This document shows positions 24,671 through 36,365 of a stretch of DNA of 64,000 bases, in pieces; the first letter of the stretch is position 1, and each line of letters begins with the position of its first letter. The translations under genes and the position numbers were made by a program. Source of the DNA: Filobasidium wieringae (lineage: Eukaryota; Basidiomycota; Tremellomycetes; Filobasidiales; Filobasidiaceae); assembly GCA_001600055.1 (NCBI GenBank), contig BCIV01000002.1, positions 438,287-502,286 on the forward strand. The letters are read 5' to 3'. The notes under the pieces were generated by a model. That model was not told where the DNA came from. It saw only the letters and a list, made by a program, of their open reading frames with translations, and did not search any database.

Positions 24671-25383
24671 ATGGCCTCTCTTCCTCCTAAGCCCAACGCC
24701 GTATGTTTAAGTCTGCCAGGTCATGCTGGAAGACGATACTTACATCCGCTACGATACTACAGGCTGAGGCTGCCCGTCTCGAGCAGGCTTCTCACGCTGG
24801 AAAGGCCGCTTCCACCGTCAACAAGTTCGCCAAGCGTGACCCAGCCCTTTACCCTTTGATCTTGATTGTCGGAGGTATCTTTGCTACTGCCGGGTACATG
24901 TTGAGTAAGTATAGAGATGTTTGCCATTGCAGGACGACGAAATTGATTCATGATTTTGTTCCCCTCAGCTTCCAAGGGAACCAACGACCCTGCTAAGGCC
25001 TTCACCAAGGATCTCGTGAACCCATGGGATGCTCAGGCCAAGCACGACACCCACCCTTCGTGAGTAATTATGCCAGTTGTTTTACGCAAGGTATTTACCA
25101 TCAGCTTTGTGAACGACGCAAAACAGTCAAGTCGCCGCTTTCAAGTACCGATACCGAAACCGGGAGGGTAACATGGAGGACTCCATGCCCACTATCAACA
25201 GTGAGATGAAGAACGTGAGTAGACCTTCGGACCAGGATTGGTTCCATGCTTCTTCCTGAAGGCGGATGGTTATGGGACCAATCCCTCGACCGGGTTGAAT
25301 TTGACGCTGATTACAACTGTGTGTGCGTTTGCTCTCTCGCTTTGACGAAACCACAGCTTACTTCCAAATTCAAGTCCACCTGA
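24671..25383 (+). CDS. Small mitochondrial membrane protein, NDUFA4/MLRQ-like
   Basis: Five exons (24671-24700, 24763-24904, 24969-25059, 25127-25214, 25357-25383) give 125 residues. A basic, Ala-rich N-terminal part leads to KRDPALYPLILIVGGIFATAGYML in two pieces, a single transmembrane helix preceded by the D-P-x-L-x-P-L phrase seen in the MLRQ/B12D family. After the membrane come a polar segment with PWDAQAKHD and FKYRYRNREG, then a basic end. Family members associate with respiratory complexes (complex I or IV) of the inner mitochondrial membrane, which is the likely setting here. The assignment rests on short motifs, so I am confident of the topology and less so of the exact complex. The promoter carries TATA- and CRE-like elements, suggesting high expression. 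Confidence 0.7.
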
Positions 25384-26073
25384 TTTTTTGACGAATCACT
25401 ACGAGACTTTGGGATCTGGACGTTTGGACGAACATCACTTCTTGATTGACAACTTCGATCCAGAACAACGACAATACATGTATTACTATCTCTCCTCATC
25501 TGATCAGAGCCGTGCCATGGTGCAGGCAAGCATATTGTATTAAGATAAAAAAGCAGCGAGACGAAGCGAACATGATTTATCAAATGTCTATTGCGCCGAG
25601 CCGAACGCAGAATTGCCAGGTTCAACAACCCCCGTACCAAATAGTCTGATTCACGGACAAGGCAGGATGTTCTTTCCTTATTTCAAGGACAGATGCCTGA
25701 ACGTGAACAGTGTACCATCCCGTCTGTCGACCAACTTCTATCGTGGATTTACTGCTCGAGATCGTTTTTCCTCGATGGCTCCAGCTGACTGTTATTTCAG
25801 CTTGAGGCAGGTCGATCAGCGTGACGTCCAAAGATCCCTCATGGCCCTGACATCTGACTGCAAACTTTTCAATCAAGTTTACTCGTTCGAGTAAGCTGAG
25901 ATATAGGCTCTCCAGGCAAACGGGACAAAAGTCTAGTTTGCAGATCCTCTCAGTATAGAGCGAGCAGTATGAAGGTTCACTGGGGACTTACTAGGATAGG
26001 TGACGTCCCTCATCAAACACGACTCGCTCGTCTAGATGAGAAGCAGTAGTATAAGCGTTTCAGACCTCGTGTT
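25384..26073. other. Convergent intergenic region
   Basis: 690 bp between the 3' ends of the MLRQ-like gene and the M64 peptidase gene. Small open frames on both strands (for example 25613-25894 plus, 25622-25876 minus) show no family features. I see no RNA gene. Confidence 0.4.
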
Positions 26074-27884
26074 TCACCTCGACCGATCATAGAACGCGGG
26101 ACTTGCAGGTCTCAACGTGACGCGCCCCTTATCATCATAGGTCGCAAATGCTCCGATATATCCATCAGCTTTCTCGAACCTAGATTTCGTTGTGGCTCAG
26201 AACAGTCACATGTAGACGTAACTGAAGCAGCCGACTTACATGGATTCCTCCCCGTATTCGATAATCTCGATTGAAGTCAGCATTTTCCCACCTTGTCCTT
26301 CTTCTTCCTTCCTTCCTACTTCGGTCAATTCCACTTCGAGAGTATGAACTCCGTTGCTTGTTTGGAACGGTCGTAACCCTTGGGGCAAAGGTACTTGTAC
26401 CCAAGCGCGATCCTTACTACCTTGCGAGATAGGGGGTATTGTGTAACTGATCAGGGTACCATCTAGGGTCACTTGTAGATGGGATTCGCTAGGTATACTG
26501 GACACTGAGAATCGCAGGAAAGCAGTAGGATATGACCCTTTCGAGGCATTGAATTCTACTTCATACGGCGATTCAGTCAAGTTTAGCCAGCTTATGTACA
26601 GCAGCTCAAGATATATCAGTCGAGTACTAGCGTGAAAACCGGCGTCCTTGCGACTCACGGATATGCTTGCAAAGGAACTTTACTATCCTCCATTCGCAAT
26701 TTCGCTTCTGGCTGTGTCAACCAATTCTTCCAGCTGATTTCACCATGAAGGGCTGAAACAGGTGCGGAATTCGCTCCGAAGTAGGCGTACCCTAATCCAG
26801 TCGCAAAATTAGCTCTCTCCCCGTTACACCAGTGCTTTAATGTTGCTCGATTACCTCCATCGTATTCTTCTCCCGCCGGAATTAGCGTATGACCCAGCTC
26901 ATGCCTATTCGATATGGGCGTTTGATGAGATAGCTCTCGAAACCGAGAGCGTCTGAAAAGATGATTGCTTACCTCAGAACCAGGGGCCCGTTCACTTTGG
27001 AAGCAGTGATGACTCTTTTCACAAATCGTATCGATCTGTCAGATAGCTTGTTGAGCATCGCGTTGAGACTCACGTTGGTGTACCCCCTAATCCACCATAT
27101 AGAGGGTCATTACCTGTTACCCAACCTAGCTTCAGCCAAAACGGATACGGCGGTACTCATTTCCTTGTACAGACCCAGCAGAATGGGTTCGTCACACCCC
27201 TTCCCTTCCGCTTTCCAGTAATTGCAAGCCTTCATAACCCTTGATCTATGCGCGTAAAAGACTCCACGCAATTCTGGTCCAGGGCGGTACAAGCCGAACG
27301 GAGTACTGTTGGGGATGACTGTCAGGCTTGCTATGGTTACAATAGGGAAGACAACATACTCCTTGGGTTGATCATGAATTCCAATACCGCTCTAAGGCTA
27401 CTCATCAGTCGTCAAGCGGTAAAGACGGCACAGTCTGTACCCCTTACCTCCTGAGAGGGAACAAAGACCGCATGCACGTTTATTAAAGCTGCGACTGGCC
27501 CGTACGACGAGTTTGGCGTGATGATATCCTCGGTCAACGTTTTAGCGTCGTGGAAGAATTTCTCCTTCTCCCCAAGCGTATCTGCGACATTGGATCTTTA
27601 AGACTGCCTACAATAGTGAGTAGACGAAGGAAGCGCTCACAGCCATCACCAAAGAACACCAAATTTACCCTGTTCTCAACAGATCCTGAGACTGCCAAAG
27701 AGCGGTGTTCCATCCCCTTGACAATATCAAGTTGTGAAGATGCGTCGGTATCCTCCTCATACGGACTTTCAAAAGCTTTATTGAAAGTCGCCTGATCATG
27801 TGGATGTGCTAGTGCAAACAAAACATTCAAGCCAGCAGGCAATAGCATCGCAAACGCTCCAAGCCTAACATTGGCCAAGAGCAT
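26074..27884 (-). CDS. Secreted M64-family (IgA peptidase-like) zinc metallopeptidase
   Basis: Ten exons: 27641-27884, 27448-27581, 27360-27391, 27121-27305, 27074-27086 (13 nt), 26973-27014, 26855-26904, 26659-26791, 26240-26590, 26074-26179. They sum to 429 residues in frame. The only ATG at the 5' end (27884) opens a signal peptide (MLLANVRLGAFAMLLPAGL..ALA). The catalytic site is HELGHTLIPAGEEYDGG (His218, Glu219, His222), an HExxH motif with the downstream acidic/Tyr residues typical of M64. Supporting family features are VFFGDGYTLGEKEKFF, GIGIHDQP, PFGLYR and SKVNGPLVLR. The C-terminal third is beta-rich, likely an accessory domain. The family name comes from a Clostridium IgA peptidase; substrate here is unknown. 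Exons 5 and 6 are the least certain part of the model. Confidence 0.82.
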
Positions 27885-28167
27885 CGTTGAATTGTGAGTT
27901 CCGATTGAGACGGGAATTGCGACTTCCAAGATGAGTTAAGGTAGTAAGGTGTACTCGACCTGAACATCTATCGGTCAATTCGGCGACATCCGAAACGCGG
28001 ATGTACATCTAAATCCATGTCCGTTACGCGATTCCAGAGCGTGATGACGAATATCTACCCCTTCAACTTTTGAGGCATGAAACGTATCAGATCAGACTCT
28101 CGACTGACTCGATTAAACTGGAACCCGACAATAAACGTCAACCCTTTCCGTAATTGCGCAAAAAACC
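27885..28167. promoter_or_regulatory. Divergent promoter between M64 peptidase and MDP-1 genes
   Basis: 283 bp between two outward-facing starts. No specific site was recognised, so it is inferred to be a shared promoter from gene orientation alone. Confidence 0.4.
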
Positions 28168-29359
28168 ATGTCTCCAATGTTTACTGGACGAATGCCCAAG
28201 GTAGTTGTGTTTGACCTTGAGTGAGTCGTCGCGTTTGCAATTGAGAATACATGATTTTAGCGACGGAGCTAATCTCAAGCCGGATAGCTGTAAGTTCGCT
28301 CTTGAACTAGCTATGGCAAAATGTCTGCAGTTTAAGACTTATCAATGGTATCAAAGATACACTGTGGGACCTCTGGTATGTCGGGTTCGCTCGGCCGTTA
28401 GGAATCGAAGCGCTAACATTCTGGATGTGGCCTTTCAAAAATAGGATTGACACACATATCACTCCAAAGTTAACCAGGAAGGGGGATACTGTAAATCAGT
28501 TGGTTGATCGGTAGGAAACTCGGGGGCTAGTATTCAGCTGATGTGGAATGCTAATACACTTTTCGAACCTGGGTAGACGAGGCACCACCTTGGAGTTCTA
28601 CAATGAAGTTCCAGAGATCCTCGAAGAGCTGAAGAAGATCGATACCCATGTGGCTGCTGCGTCAAGAACACAAACGCCGGACCTGTACGTCCCCTGACCT
28701 ACCGAGTTGCGAACCACGGATATCGCTGACCTTATTCCATTGCAAAAGGGCTCGTGAGGCGTTGAAGCTGTTGTTAATGCCGAACGGGAAGAATGCTATC
28801 TCATATTTTAACACTGTAAGCAGCTTGTAGTGTTGTGGTGGGACGAGCTCTAGCTGAAGTTCCTCTACCTTCCATCCTTGACTAGATGGAGATATATCCT
28901 GGTGAGTTTCATCGTTGAGGTTGTGAAGTGGGAGTCTGTTCTGATAGATGGCTATCTATAACCAGGCTCTAAGCTTAGGCATTTCAAAGGTAAGTCTTTC
29001 CAACCGGTATTCGAGCAAGTAACAAGCTGACAAAAAGCCTTTCTTCTTCTTCTCAGAGATCCATAAGAAAACAGGTATCGAGTACTCGGAAATGGTGAGC
29101 CCGTCTATAACCTCTTGTAAACAGCTCGGAAACTGACATGGATGCCCGCGCCTAGCTGTTTTTCGACGATGAAGCACGTAATCGGGAGACGGAGAGCTTA
29201 GGGTGAGTGTTTAACGGCGATCACAATTGAAGGTGTGCTGTCGAAACTTAATTGCGATTCCCACACAGTGTGACGATGATGCTGGTGGAACACGGTGTCG
29301 ACAAAGCGACGTTCAAGAAAGGGTTGTCTAAGTGGAGAGAAAGGAATGGGCACAAGTAG
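28168..29359 (+). CDS. MDP1: MDP-1-type HAD phosphatase (magnesium-dependent phosphatase-1)
   Basis: Eleven exons: 28168-28220, 28288-28289 (2 nt), 28357-28375, 28445-28510, 28577-28684, 28749-28815, 28886-28901, 28966-28989, 29057-29094, 29156-29202, 29269-29359. The frame gives 176 residues, the normal MDP-1 size. HAD motifs are all present: FDLDYTLW (nucleophile Asp16, acid/base Asp18, Thr20), AAASRT, the EIYPGSKLRHF basic motif and LFFDDEARN. The protein probably dephosphorylates small substrates or protein adducts; in mammals MDP-1 acts on fructosamine 6-phosphates and has phosphotyrosine activity. The DxDxT motif is correct only if a 2-nt exon CT is spliced in at 28288-28289. The alternatives (a 29-nt exon from 28261, or one intron ending at 28330) insert 8-9 residues into the catalytic loop. 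Several other exons here are only 16-24 nt. Confidence 0.88.
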
Positions 29360-29672
29360 AGATCATGATTAGTCTTTGCAGAATACCTGATAGATGCGGC
29401 ATTGAGCATTCATGACGATACGAAATGTTTCGCTGGGTGCGACTTCTGGTAACTGCTTCCTCGGAATCCTTCCATAACGATTGATTTTCGGCAGCAGGAT
29501 TGATCTATGCTCGGTTACAAGTTATTGATCGCCTTTACGTAACGGTCGTGCACTTCTTCGAAGCGATTCTCTCAAACCTTCACCGCCCATGACCGTAAAT
29601 CATGATAAGCTATTTCACTACTAAATCGTCCACTGTTGCCCCAGGGCTTCTCAACGCTTCAGATCCGGCCTC
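29360..29672 (+). other. Intergenic region between MDP1 and URK1
   Basis: 313 bp between tandem plus-strand genes. It is presumed to hold the MDP1 3' flank and the URK1 promoter. No motif is claimed. Confidence 0.4.
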
Positions 29673-31964
29673 ATGATCTCCTCTCAGAAACCCGTCCGAA
29701 GTGAGCTATCTATGCGGTCTATATGCTTCACGATAAGCAGCTTAGATTACAACTTATGCTTCCAGAGGATGAGGTCCTGCTCAGCTCAAGCAGTCGAGGC
29801 AGATTGCCTTGGTATGATCCTACGGGATCACCAGTCAAGGCGTATGTGATCGGTATCGCAGGTAAGCTGCTTCTCTCGAGCAGTCATATGGCTACACCCA
29901 ACCGTCTCTTTTGCAACAGGCGGTTCTGCGAGTGGAAAGACCCATGTAGCGACTTCTATCTTGCGACAGCTCAAGCATATACCAACATGCCTCATCCTGT
30001 CTCAAGATTCCTTTTACAACAAATTGAACGCCGAGAAGAATGCCTTAGCTCACAAGAACGAGCTGGATCTAGATGACCCGTCGGCGATAGATATGAAGCT
30101 GTTTGCGCAGGTAAGTGTCTTTCGGTGTGTGGGCATTTCAGGTATCTTACTATCAATTTGACAGTGCGTCAGGGATCTCAAGGAAGGGAAAGCTGTCAAC
30201 TGCCCTGTGTACAGCTTTAGTCAACACAACAGATTAGAAGAGACTAAGTACCTCTATGGTGCAAGTGTTATCATTGGTACGGCATAAAACAAAGTATCCA
30301 CATTTAGCAATGCTAAATGACAATTTGCTCTCAGTTGAAGGAATATTGACTCTATGCTCTGAAGAGCTTAGGGGTTTGTACGACCTGAAGATTTTCGTTG
30401 TAGGTCAAACTATAGAGCTTTTGTTCTGCATACGGAAATCGATAACCATCTTTCCTGTCCACAGAACGCAGACTCGGATGTTATGCTCTCTCGAAGGATT
30501 TTACGAGACGTCAAAGAGCGTGGACGAGATGTTGAAGGGATCATCACCCAATACCTCAGATTCGTCAAACGAAGTTACGATACTTTTGTGCTTCCCAGTT
30601 CCAAGCACGCGGACATTATTGTTCCAGGTCAAGACAACGATACTGCAAAAGTCCTCTTGGCAGCACATGTGCAAAGAGAGATTGACGCAAGATCTCTGAG
30701 ATTCCGGAGCAAGCTGAGTCACAACTCTGAGGTGGAGGATGGCTTTGTGGCAGGAGAGAAACGCAACTTGGGGCGAGAGGTACAGGAGCCATTCTTCACG
30801 CTGATCAAGCAGACGAACCAGTTGCAGGTGAGCCTTATAAAACTTTGCGTGTCACGAGACTATGCTAAGTGTTCATGAATACAGGGTATCATGACAATAC
30901 TACGCGATGCCTCTACAGCTCGTTCAGAGTTTATTTTCTTCGTCGGTGAGGAATCTGGCGTAATTTGTCAGCAAAAAGGACATGCTCTAACGCTTGCTCT
31001 TTCTAGATCGTCTGTCTTCCCTCGTAGTCGAAGAGGCGATGTCCGCACTGGAGTATCAGAGCGCAGTTGTCACAACACCGCATGGGGAGAGCAGTCGAGG
31101 TATGGCCATGAAACGGAAGGTATGATGGAACAACTCAAGGCCTCTTGTCGTAAAGTAAAAAGTCTCTAACCCATTTGGTAACCATCAGCACATTGTCGGA
31201 GTCTGCATTCAGCGATCGTGAGCGCTTCCATCTTCCTTTCTTATAGTCTCAAGTTGATTTGAACCATTGGTTCCGAAGTGGCGGGCCCTTTGTGAAGGGA
31301 TTACGAAGAGTTATTCGAGACGCACAGATCGGATCTTTGTTGATCCAGAGTGACAATTCCACTGGAGAGCCGCTGCTTTTCCACACCTCAGTGCCAGACT
31401 GCATCAAGGGTGACGAGGCAGTGGATACAGTCGTCTTCCTGATGGACGCGCAAATTTCGACAGGTGCAGCTGCTATAATGGCCATCCGGGTGATGCTTGA
31501 TCATGGTATTCAAGGTAAGTTATCGAAGCGAGCTTACGGAAGAGGTATCCTGCTGAATGCTTTTGCCCAGAAAAACACATTGTATTTTTGACGTATCTGG
31601 TTGCACCGCAAGGTTTAGCGGCTGTTTACCGCGCTTTCCCCCAAATTCGTATAATGGCTGCTGCGAAGGGTTACGATACAGAAGAATGGACGTTTGCGTT
31701 ACCTGGCCACGCAATCGCTGCTGAAGAGGAACGACCTGCTGCAGAAGACACCGATGGTAATGTCAACCACCTTGAAGAAACTTTCAAACGACTCCAGTTC
31801 CATCGACGTACCTCGGACGCGCCTACAGATCAGAAGAAGAAAGCCTGGATCGTTGTCCCTGGTAAGTTCTGTCGCTCAGTATAGGTCATAGTCTAGACTC
31901 CTAAATATACCACTTTCTCTTCCAAGATTGCGGTGCTTTTGGCGACCGATATCTTGGAGCTTAA
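29673..31964 (+). CDS. URK1: Uridine/cytidine kinase with UPRTase-like C-terminal domain
   Basis: Twelve exons: 29673-29700, 29766-29861, 29920-30110, 30165-30276, 30335-30399, 30465-30827, 30885-30945, 31007-31119, 31189-31217, 31279-31514, 31571-31861, 31927-31964. They encode 540 residues. The kinase half has the P-loop GGSASGKT, LSQDSFY, a PVYSFSQHNR nucleoside-site segment, VEGILTL and SRRILRDVKERGR. The C-terminal half resembles uracil phosphoribosyltransferase (SGGPFVKGLRRVI, IGSLLIQSD, DCGAFGDRYLGA), as in eukaryotic Urk1/UCK-like proteins where it is often catalytically degenerate. The enzyme phosphorylates uridine and cytidine for pyrimidine salvage. The start is uncertain: I prefer ATG 29673 spliced over a 65-nt intron with a GTGAGC donor. 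An unspliced start at ATG 29723 also stays in frame and would change only the first residues. Confidence 0.92.
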
Positions 31965-32139
31965 CAAAGCTTCACATTCTTGATAACGAATTTTGCATGA
32001 CAATGTAGGAAGGGCAAATTGCATACTATAACGAGCTATGAGGCATTATGAGACTACTCTAGATTACAATGTGTCGTGACCTATGGACGAATGATGATAC
32101 AGTATTATGACGTTGGACTATCCAGTGAAGTCATGTCCT

Positions 32140-34249
32140 TCAAGCGGAAGCGTACGAACGAGCTCGTTTATTCGATTGCTCAGAGGGTTCTTCCGCCTTT
32201 CGTTTTCCCTTGCTCCCACTAGGAGCGACCCCCGCTTGGATGACAGCTGCGTCGTCGGCAGTGAAATTGATGAACGAACACTTGGAGGCCTCTGGATGCA
32301 TGGTGGCCTTCTTTTTGCCGGCGCTAACTTTACGCGCTTTGTTTTCGGAAGTCCTTCTTTTGCTGGGCAGAGGAGCTACTGCTCGAACCGTGTCCGCACC
32401 CAGCTCTGGGATTGCGAGCGGCTTGCAAGTAAGAATAGGCTGAGGGGGTGCCCGACGACAGGTTGCGGGAATAGGCGTGGTCCCAGGTTCGATGTTTTCC
32501 GACTGAGCGGAAGCGGTCGACAACGTCGGTTTGGAGGGAGTTGCCGAAAGAGGAGGTGCAATGTTGATGTTGCCAGGAGCTGGTTGCATCACAGATGCAG
32601 AGCCGATGCTCATACGACGAGTAGGCAAGGGAGGGGCCAAAGGCATCGATGCGTAATTATAAGCGTAAAGTGGATAAGGTGGAGCAGAAAAAGGTACAGG
32701 CTGCATCGAGTACGGCGAAAGCTCGGAACAGTCGTTTAGACCGTATGCAGTGGGCTCGAGAGGAGCAGAGTGGACGGCAACAGATTGCGCCATCTCTCCA
32801 GAATGGCTGTACGATTTCCCCATGAACGGAGCATACAGAGCTCGCTCCGAGTAAGGAATCTGCACAGATAATTGCGTGACACTTCTTCGAGAAGACAAGC
32901 CTGGTTGTGAGTTTGCTGGAGAAGCTAATGCTAAATTAAACTCGCTGCTTGGGCCGAATAAAGCAGTAGAACTCGATGAAGTGTGGTCCACAGGGTGGAA
33001 CGCAAACAGATCTTTCGCTCGCATTGAGCTCCTTCGTGACCCGCCATCGGCCGAGCGCGATCTATAGGTTCAGAGGCATGTCAGTTACATCCAAGGCGAA
33101 GGTTTACAGATGGACTTACTTTTCCATCGAAGTGGCTCGGGGTACCGTAAGAAAGGATCGACTCATGTGCGCGGGACCAGCCGTCGCAGAGTAGCCAATG
33201 TTCGAGCTGTTGAGAACGGGTTCCGTTCTGAAGAACTGCATGTCCCCCTGACTGGACGCATCCTCAAAGTCCAGCAACGAAGGATAGGTCGGCGAGCTGT
33301 GCTGCCAACCTGGAACGTTCCCGACGATACAGGCTGGCGGCAGAAGGCTGGCGTCTTTTGGGGACTGAACGGGTATTACGATACTCTCGTCCAGGCTTTG
33401 CTGCTGGCGCTCGAATGCGAAAGATAGATCACGCCCTGCGAAAGGAGGAGCAGAATAAGGGTTCCGCCCTGTTCCGAGGCTGTCCTCATCTGCTGATTTT
33501 GCAGCGATCTCAGTAGGCACGTAATCCTGTTCATCATCGATTAAAGGCATGATCGATTCTGCATGACCAGCCTGACCGATGAGGGTCGAAAACGACAATC
33601 GTTTGTTGTCAGTGACAGAGTCGTCAAACTGATCTGACGACTTCGGTACCCAATCCAGCGGGCAGGCGAAATTCGTACTGCCTGATGTGGTCGCTAGATC
33701 ATCCCATGCATAAGGTTGCGACGATACCGAGTGGCGCGGCGTCAAGAGATATTCGCTAATACCCGAGGTGGAAGAAGCGAAAGATTCGTTGGATGCTTTG
33801 CTAGCCAATGAGGAGTTGGAATATCCTCCAGACGAGAAGATGTTTCGTTCAACGAACCGTCCGCTACTCGATCGATTGGTGCTGGATTCCTCCGCATAGC
33901 TAGTGCCTGATGTTTCACCAGTTTGTGTAGGATAGTCAGTGGGAGGGAACGGGAGACCTGGATAGCTGATCTCTCCAGATACGTAGGATTGGGGAGAGAT
34001 ACCCCCATAGGAGGATTCGGGCGAATCCAATAGATAACAGTCTGCAAAGTCTTGTTCTCCGGCAGGGTAGGCTGCAAAGTTGTTCATTTTGCTAGCTCGC
34101 GATGGTAACCATTGACGGTGTGCAGAATTGCTGTGTTGCAGATCGAGGTCGGCGAGCGCAGAGAAAGACAAAAAAGGATTCGACGAGTCCGGATGTTCGA
34201 AGATAGACGACGGGTCGAAGGGAGACCGGTTCTCGAAGATATCAGACAT
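32140..34249 (-). CDS. Unknown Ser-rich, probably nuclear protein with conserved-looking C-terminal motif
   Basis: Two exons (33120-34249 and 32140-33061, GTAAGT..TATAG) give 683 residues. Most of the protein is disordered and Ser/Pro/Tyr-rich. Near residues 570-683 there is a basic stretch (SKRRTSENKARKVSAGKKK), then a compact hydrophobic segment FINFTADDAAVIQAG and VAPSGSKGKRK, then a final NKRAR. The basic clusters look like nuclear localisation signals. The FINFT/GVAPSG block resembles a short motif I associate with fungal regulatory proteins, but I cannot name the family. The start MSDIFENRSPFDPS is the first ATG in frame. An upstream open frame reaching 34686 on the same strand is in another frame and may be leader sequence. 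Confidence 0.65.
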
Positions 34250-34980
34250 CTGTGTTGGATCGGGAAGCGTTCCACCTTTTGAACAGAAGGATTATTCCGG
34301 ACGATCTCGCTTGATTCTACAGCAGCTCGAGGTGTCTTCCGAGCAACCGATGGGTGGAGTTTAACGTGAGGATGACGCTCCGTTACCAGATCCTCGTACT
34401 GTCCGGCCAGCGATGTACCGTGTCTTGTCTCAGAAGTCAACACTATAACCTTGCAGTCAGGCAAGTTCGGGCGCTTGATTGATTTTGATAAGGATCTGCC
34501 AGAGACCCGTAACTGAATAGAAAACGAAGGGGATGCTGACCAGCAGGATGAGTGAAGAGCGATTGGAAGTGATGAACGAGCGTGAGGTGCGTCCGAGAAG
34601 AAAGGCGAGACGATGAAGAGGATTCTGAAGATGGGTGAGATCGATGCAGAATCCACGTTTTCATCGTCTTCCGTCTCAGATGACATTGCTAGTCCATCAG
34701 CCGATGGGCGGCGCGAATCGTAACCTTCTGGAAATATTCAGGAACGCCTCGTCGTCGTATAGCTGCATGATCACGCTTGAGCCCGGAAGGTACAGAAACA
34801 CACTCGGACCAATTCATCCGTCTCCTGACTCTCCTGCCAACTAACATTCAAGATCTGTTCCGGATGGGGAAATCCTCGACTTCCACCCGCGCGCTACGGA
34901 TCTCGCGTGCGGTCACGAGATGGCTGACCACGCCAAACCTCCCGCCATTCGCCCCGGATGAAGAAACCCCCGCCTAGTAA
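34250..34980. other. Intergenic/leader region between two minus-strand genes
   Basis: 731 bp 5' of the Ser-rich gene and 3' of the dienelactone hydrolase gene. It contains a 200-codon open frame on the minus strand (34084-34686) that overlaps the Ser-rich gene in another frame, without family features. I treat the interval as promoter and leader. Confidence 0.4.
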
Positions 34981-36171
34981 TCAATCGTTCTTCAGGAATC
35001 GGTCGAACCTGTGGTGGATGATCAGCAGGGATTTGGTGGGAATGGACGGGAATTGAACGAGCTTACCACATCTTGAGGCTTTCTGCACTCCTTTCCTTAG
35101 CCCATCGGTTCCTCTCGATATCGAGGTTCGCTCGTAGAGCGAATCCATGACGAACGCCCGAGAAGACCTGGATCATATAGTCGTAGCCTCCGGTTCCTAC
35201 CTTGTCATCATCATGCGCATCGCCGTCCGGGGCTTCAGGACTAGCAAGACTTGTAAGTGCCATTTCCAAAGCCCGCCTTCGTGCAGGTGGGAAATGGGAA
35301 TCTTGCTCTGCGTAACGTGATAAGCACTCATCAGCAGGGCTGATGTGATTCAGCGCAGTTCACATACCTGCAAGGGAGGCGTAAAGCGGTTGTTTCAGCT
35401 TGTGGAATACCACGTCGCTGTCGCACCGAGCCGGATGGACGATAGAACCTTTCGACCGAATCACATGTCAGTTTTCGGCCGGAGCATGACATTGCTCGGG
35501 AGGCAAGTACAGGCTGAGACCTCATCGGTTGTTCCGTAGTGAAGCGTATAAGGAGCTCCGAAGCAATATCCTAAGTTTATATCCGAGCCGATAATCAGCG
35601 ATGCCCCAAGGCACCCGCTGGGTGTACAGTCTTACCTACGATCCCATACTTGGTCGTGGGTTTTCCGAACATCTTCTTGACGATTGGCATCCATTCACGC
35701 AAAAGCAACGTTGTCCTCTCTACATCATTGCCCTGGTCATCCTTGACTTTCTTGCACCACTGAGGAATGAAATCAGCCAAGTCGAAACCTTCCGTCTTGT
35801 TGAGTTCCTGCACTTGTTGACCATGGAAGTAATCTGGTGATACAACGACATAACCTAGTAGAGTTTGCCAGTTAACCAAACCATTTTGTTCCGAAATTCC
35901 ATTCCAGAAACGTACCCTGAGAAGCGAACCAATCAATCAACAGGCAGTTATTGATAAAGTGTGGTCCATAAATGTCTGCCATCCATAGAATGATACGGTC
36001 ACTCTTTTGAGATTCAACATCTGCTTTGCTTCGACCTTCTGGAGCTGAGAAATAGTTGGCAATAGTTCCGGATAATGGAAGGTCGAGCTCAAAGTATGAC
36101 CCCTTCCTCTCGCCTGTCTGAAGCTTGACAGCGAGGCAGTCGTTTGCGCACGATCTGGATTGTGACATCAT
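34981..36171 (-). CDS. Dienelactone hydrolase family alpha/beta-hydrolase
   Basis: Six exons: 35916-36171, 35636-35854, 35511-35570, 35368-35448, 35067-35307, 34981-35008. All are in phase for 294 residues (or 293 from the second of two adjacent Met codons). Family features in order: WMADIYGPHF, GYVVVSPDYFHG, the nucleophile elbow GYCFGAPY (catalytic Cys), IVHPAR, LAEQDSHFPP (catalytic Asp) and VRHGFALR (catalytic His), ending WFDRFLKND. DLH proteins hydrolyse cyclic or other carboxylic esters in the cytosol, and fungal members are numerous with mostly unknown substrates. Splice choices restored the Cys-Asp-His triad. The exon 3 donor is a weaker GTACTT but gives the conserved His-Pro after the core. 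Confidence 0.88.
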
Positions 36172-36365
36172 CGCAAGTAACAGCGGATATCTGGCTCAAG
36201 TGACCTCGAATGTGATTTGGTGATAGGAAAACACCAGTCATATGTAAGAGTAATCTCACTAGGAGCTTTGACAATCACGCGGATGACGTAGCATTGTGAC
36301 CTCCACATTTGGGGCTGGATATCATTACTCATAAGGACTACGATCGCTACTTCCACTCAACTAAT

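Noticed and set aside
28261..28289. A 29-nt MDP1 exon in place of the 2-nt one
   Set aside because: It keeps frame but inserts nine residues into the catalytic DxDxT loop and lacks a good branch site. I keep it only as an alternative.
34084..34686. 200-codon open frame overlapping the Ser-rich gene
   Set aside because: It is out of frame with the supported coding region, has no domain and no splice path into it. It is probably chance plus leader sequence.
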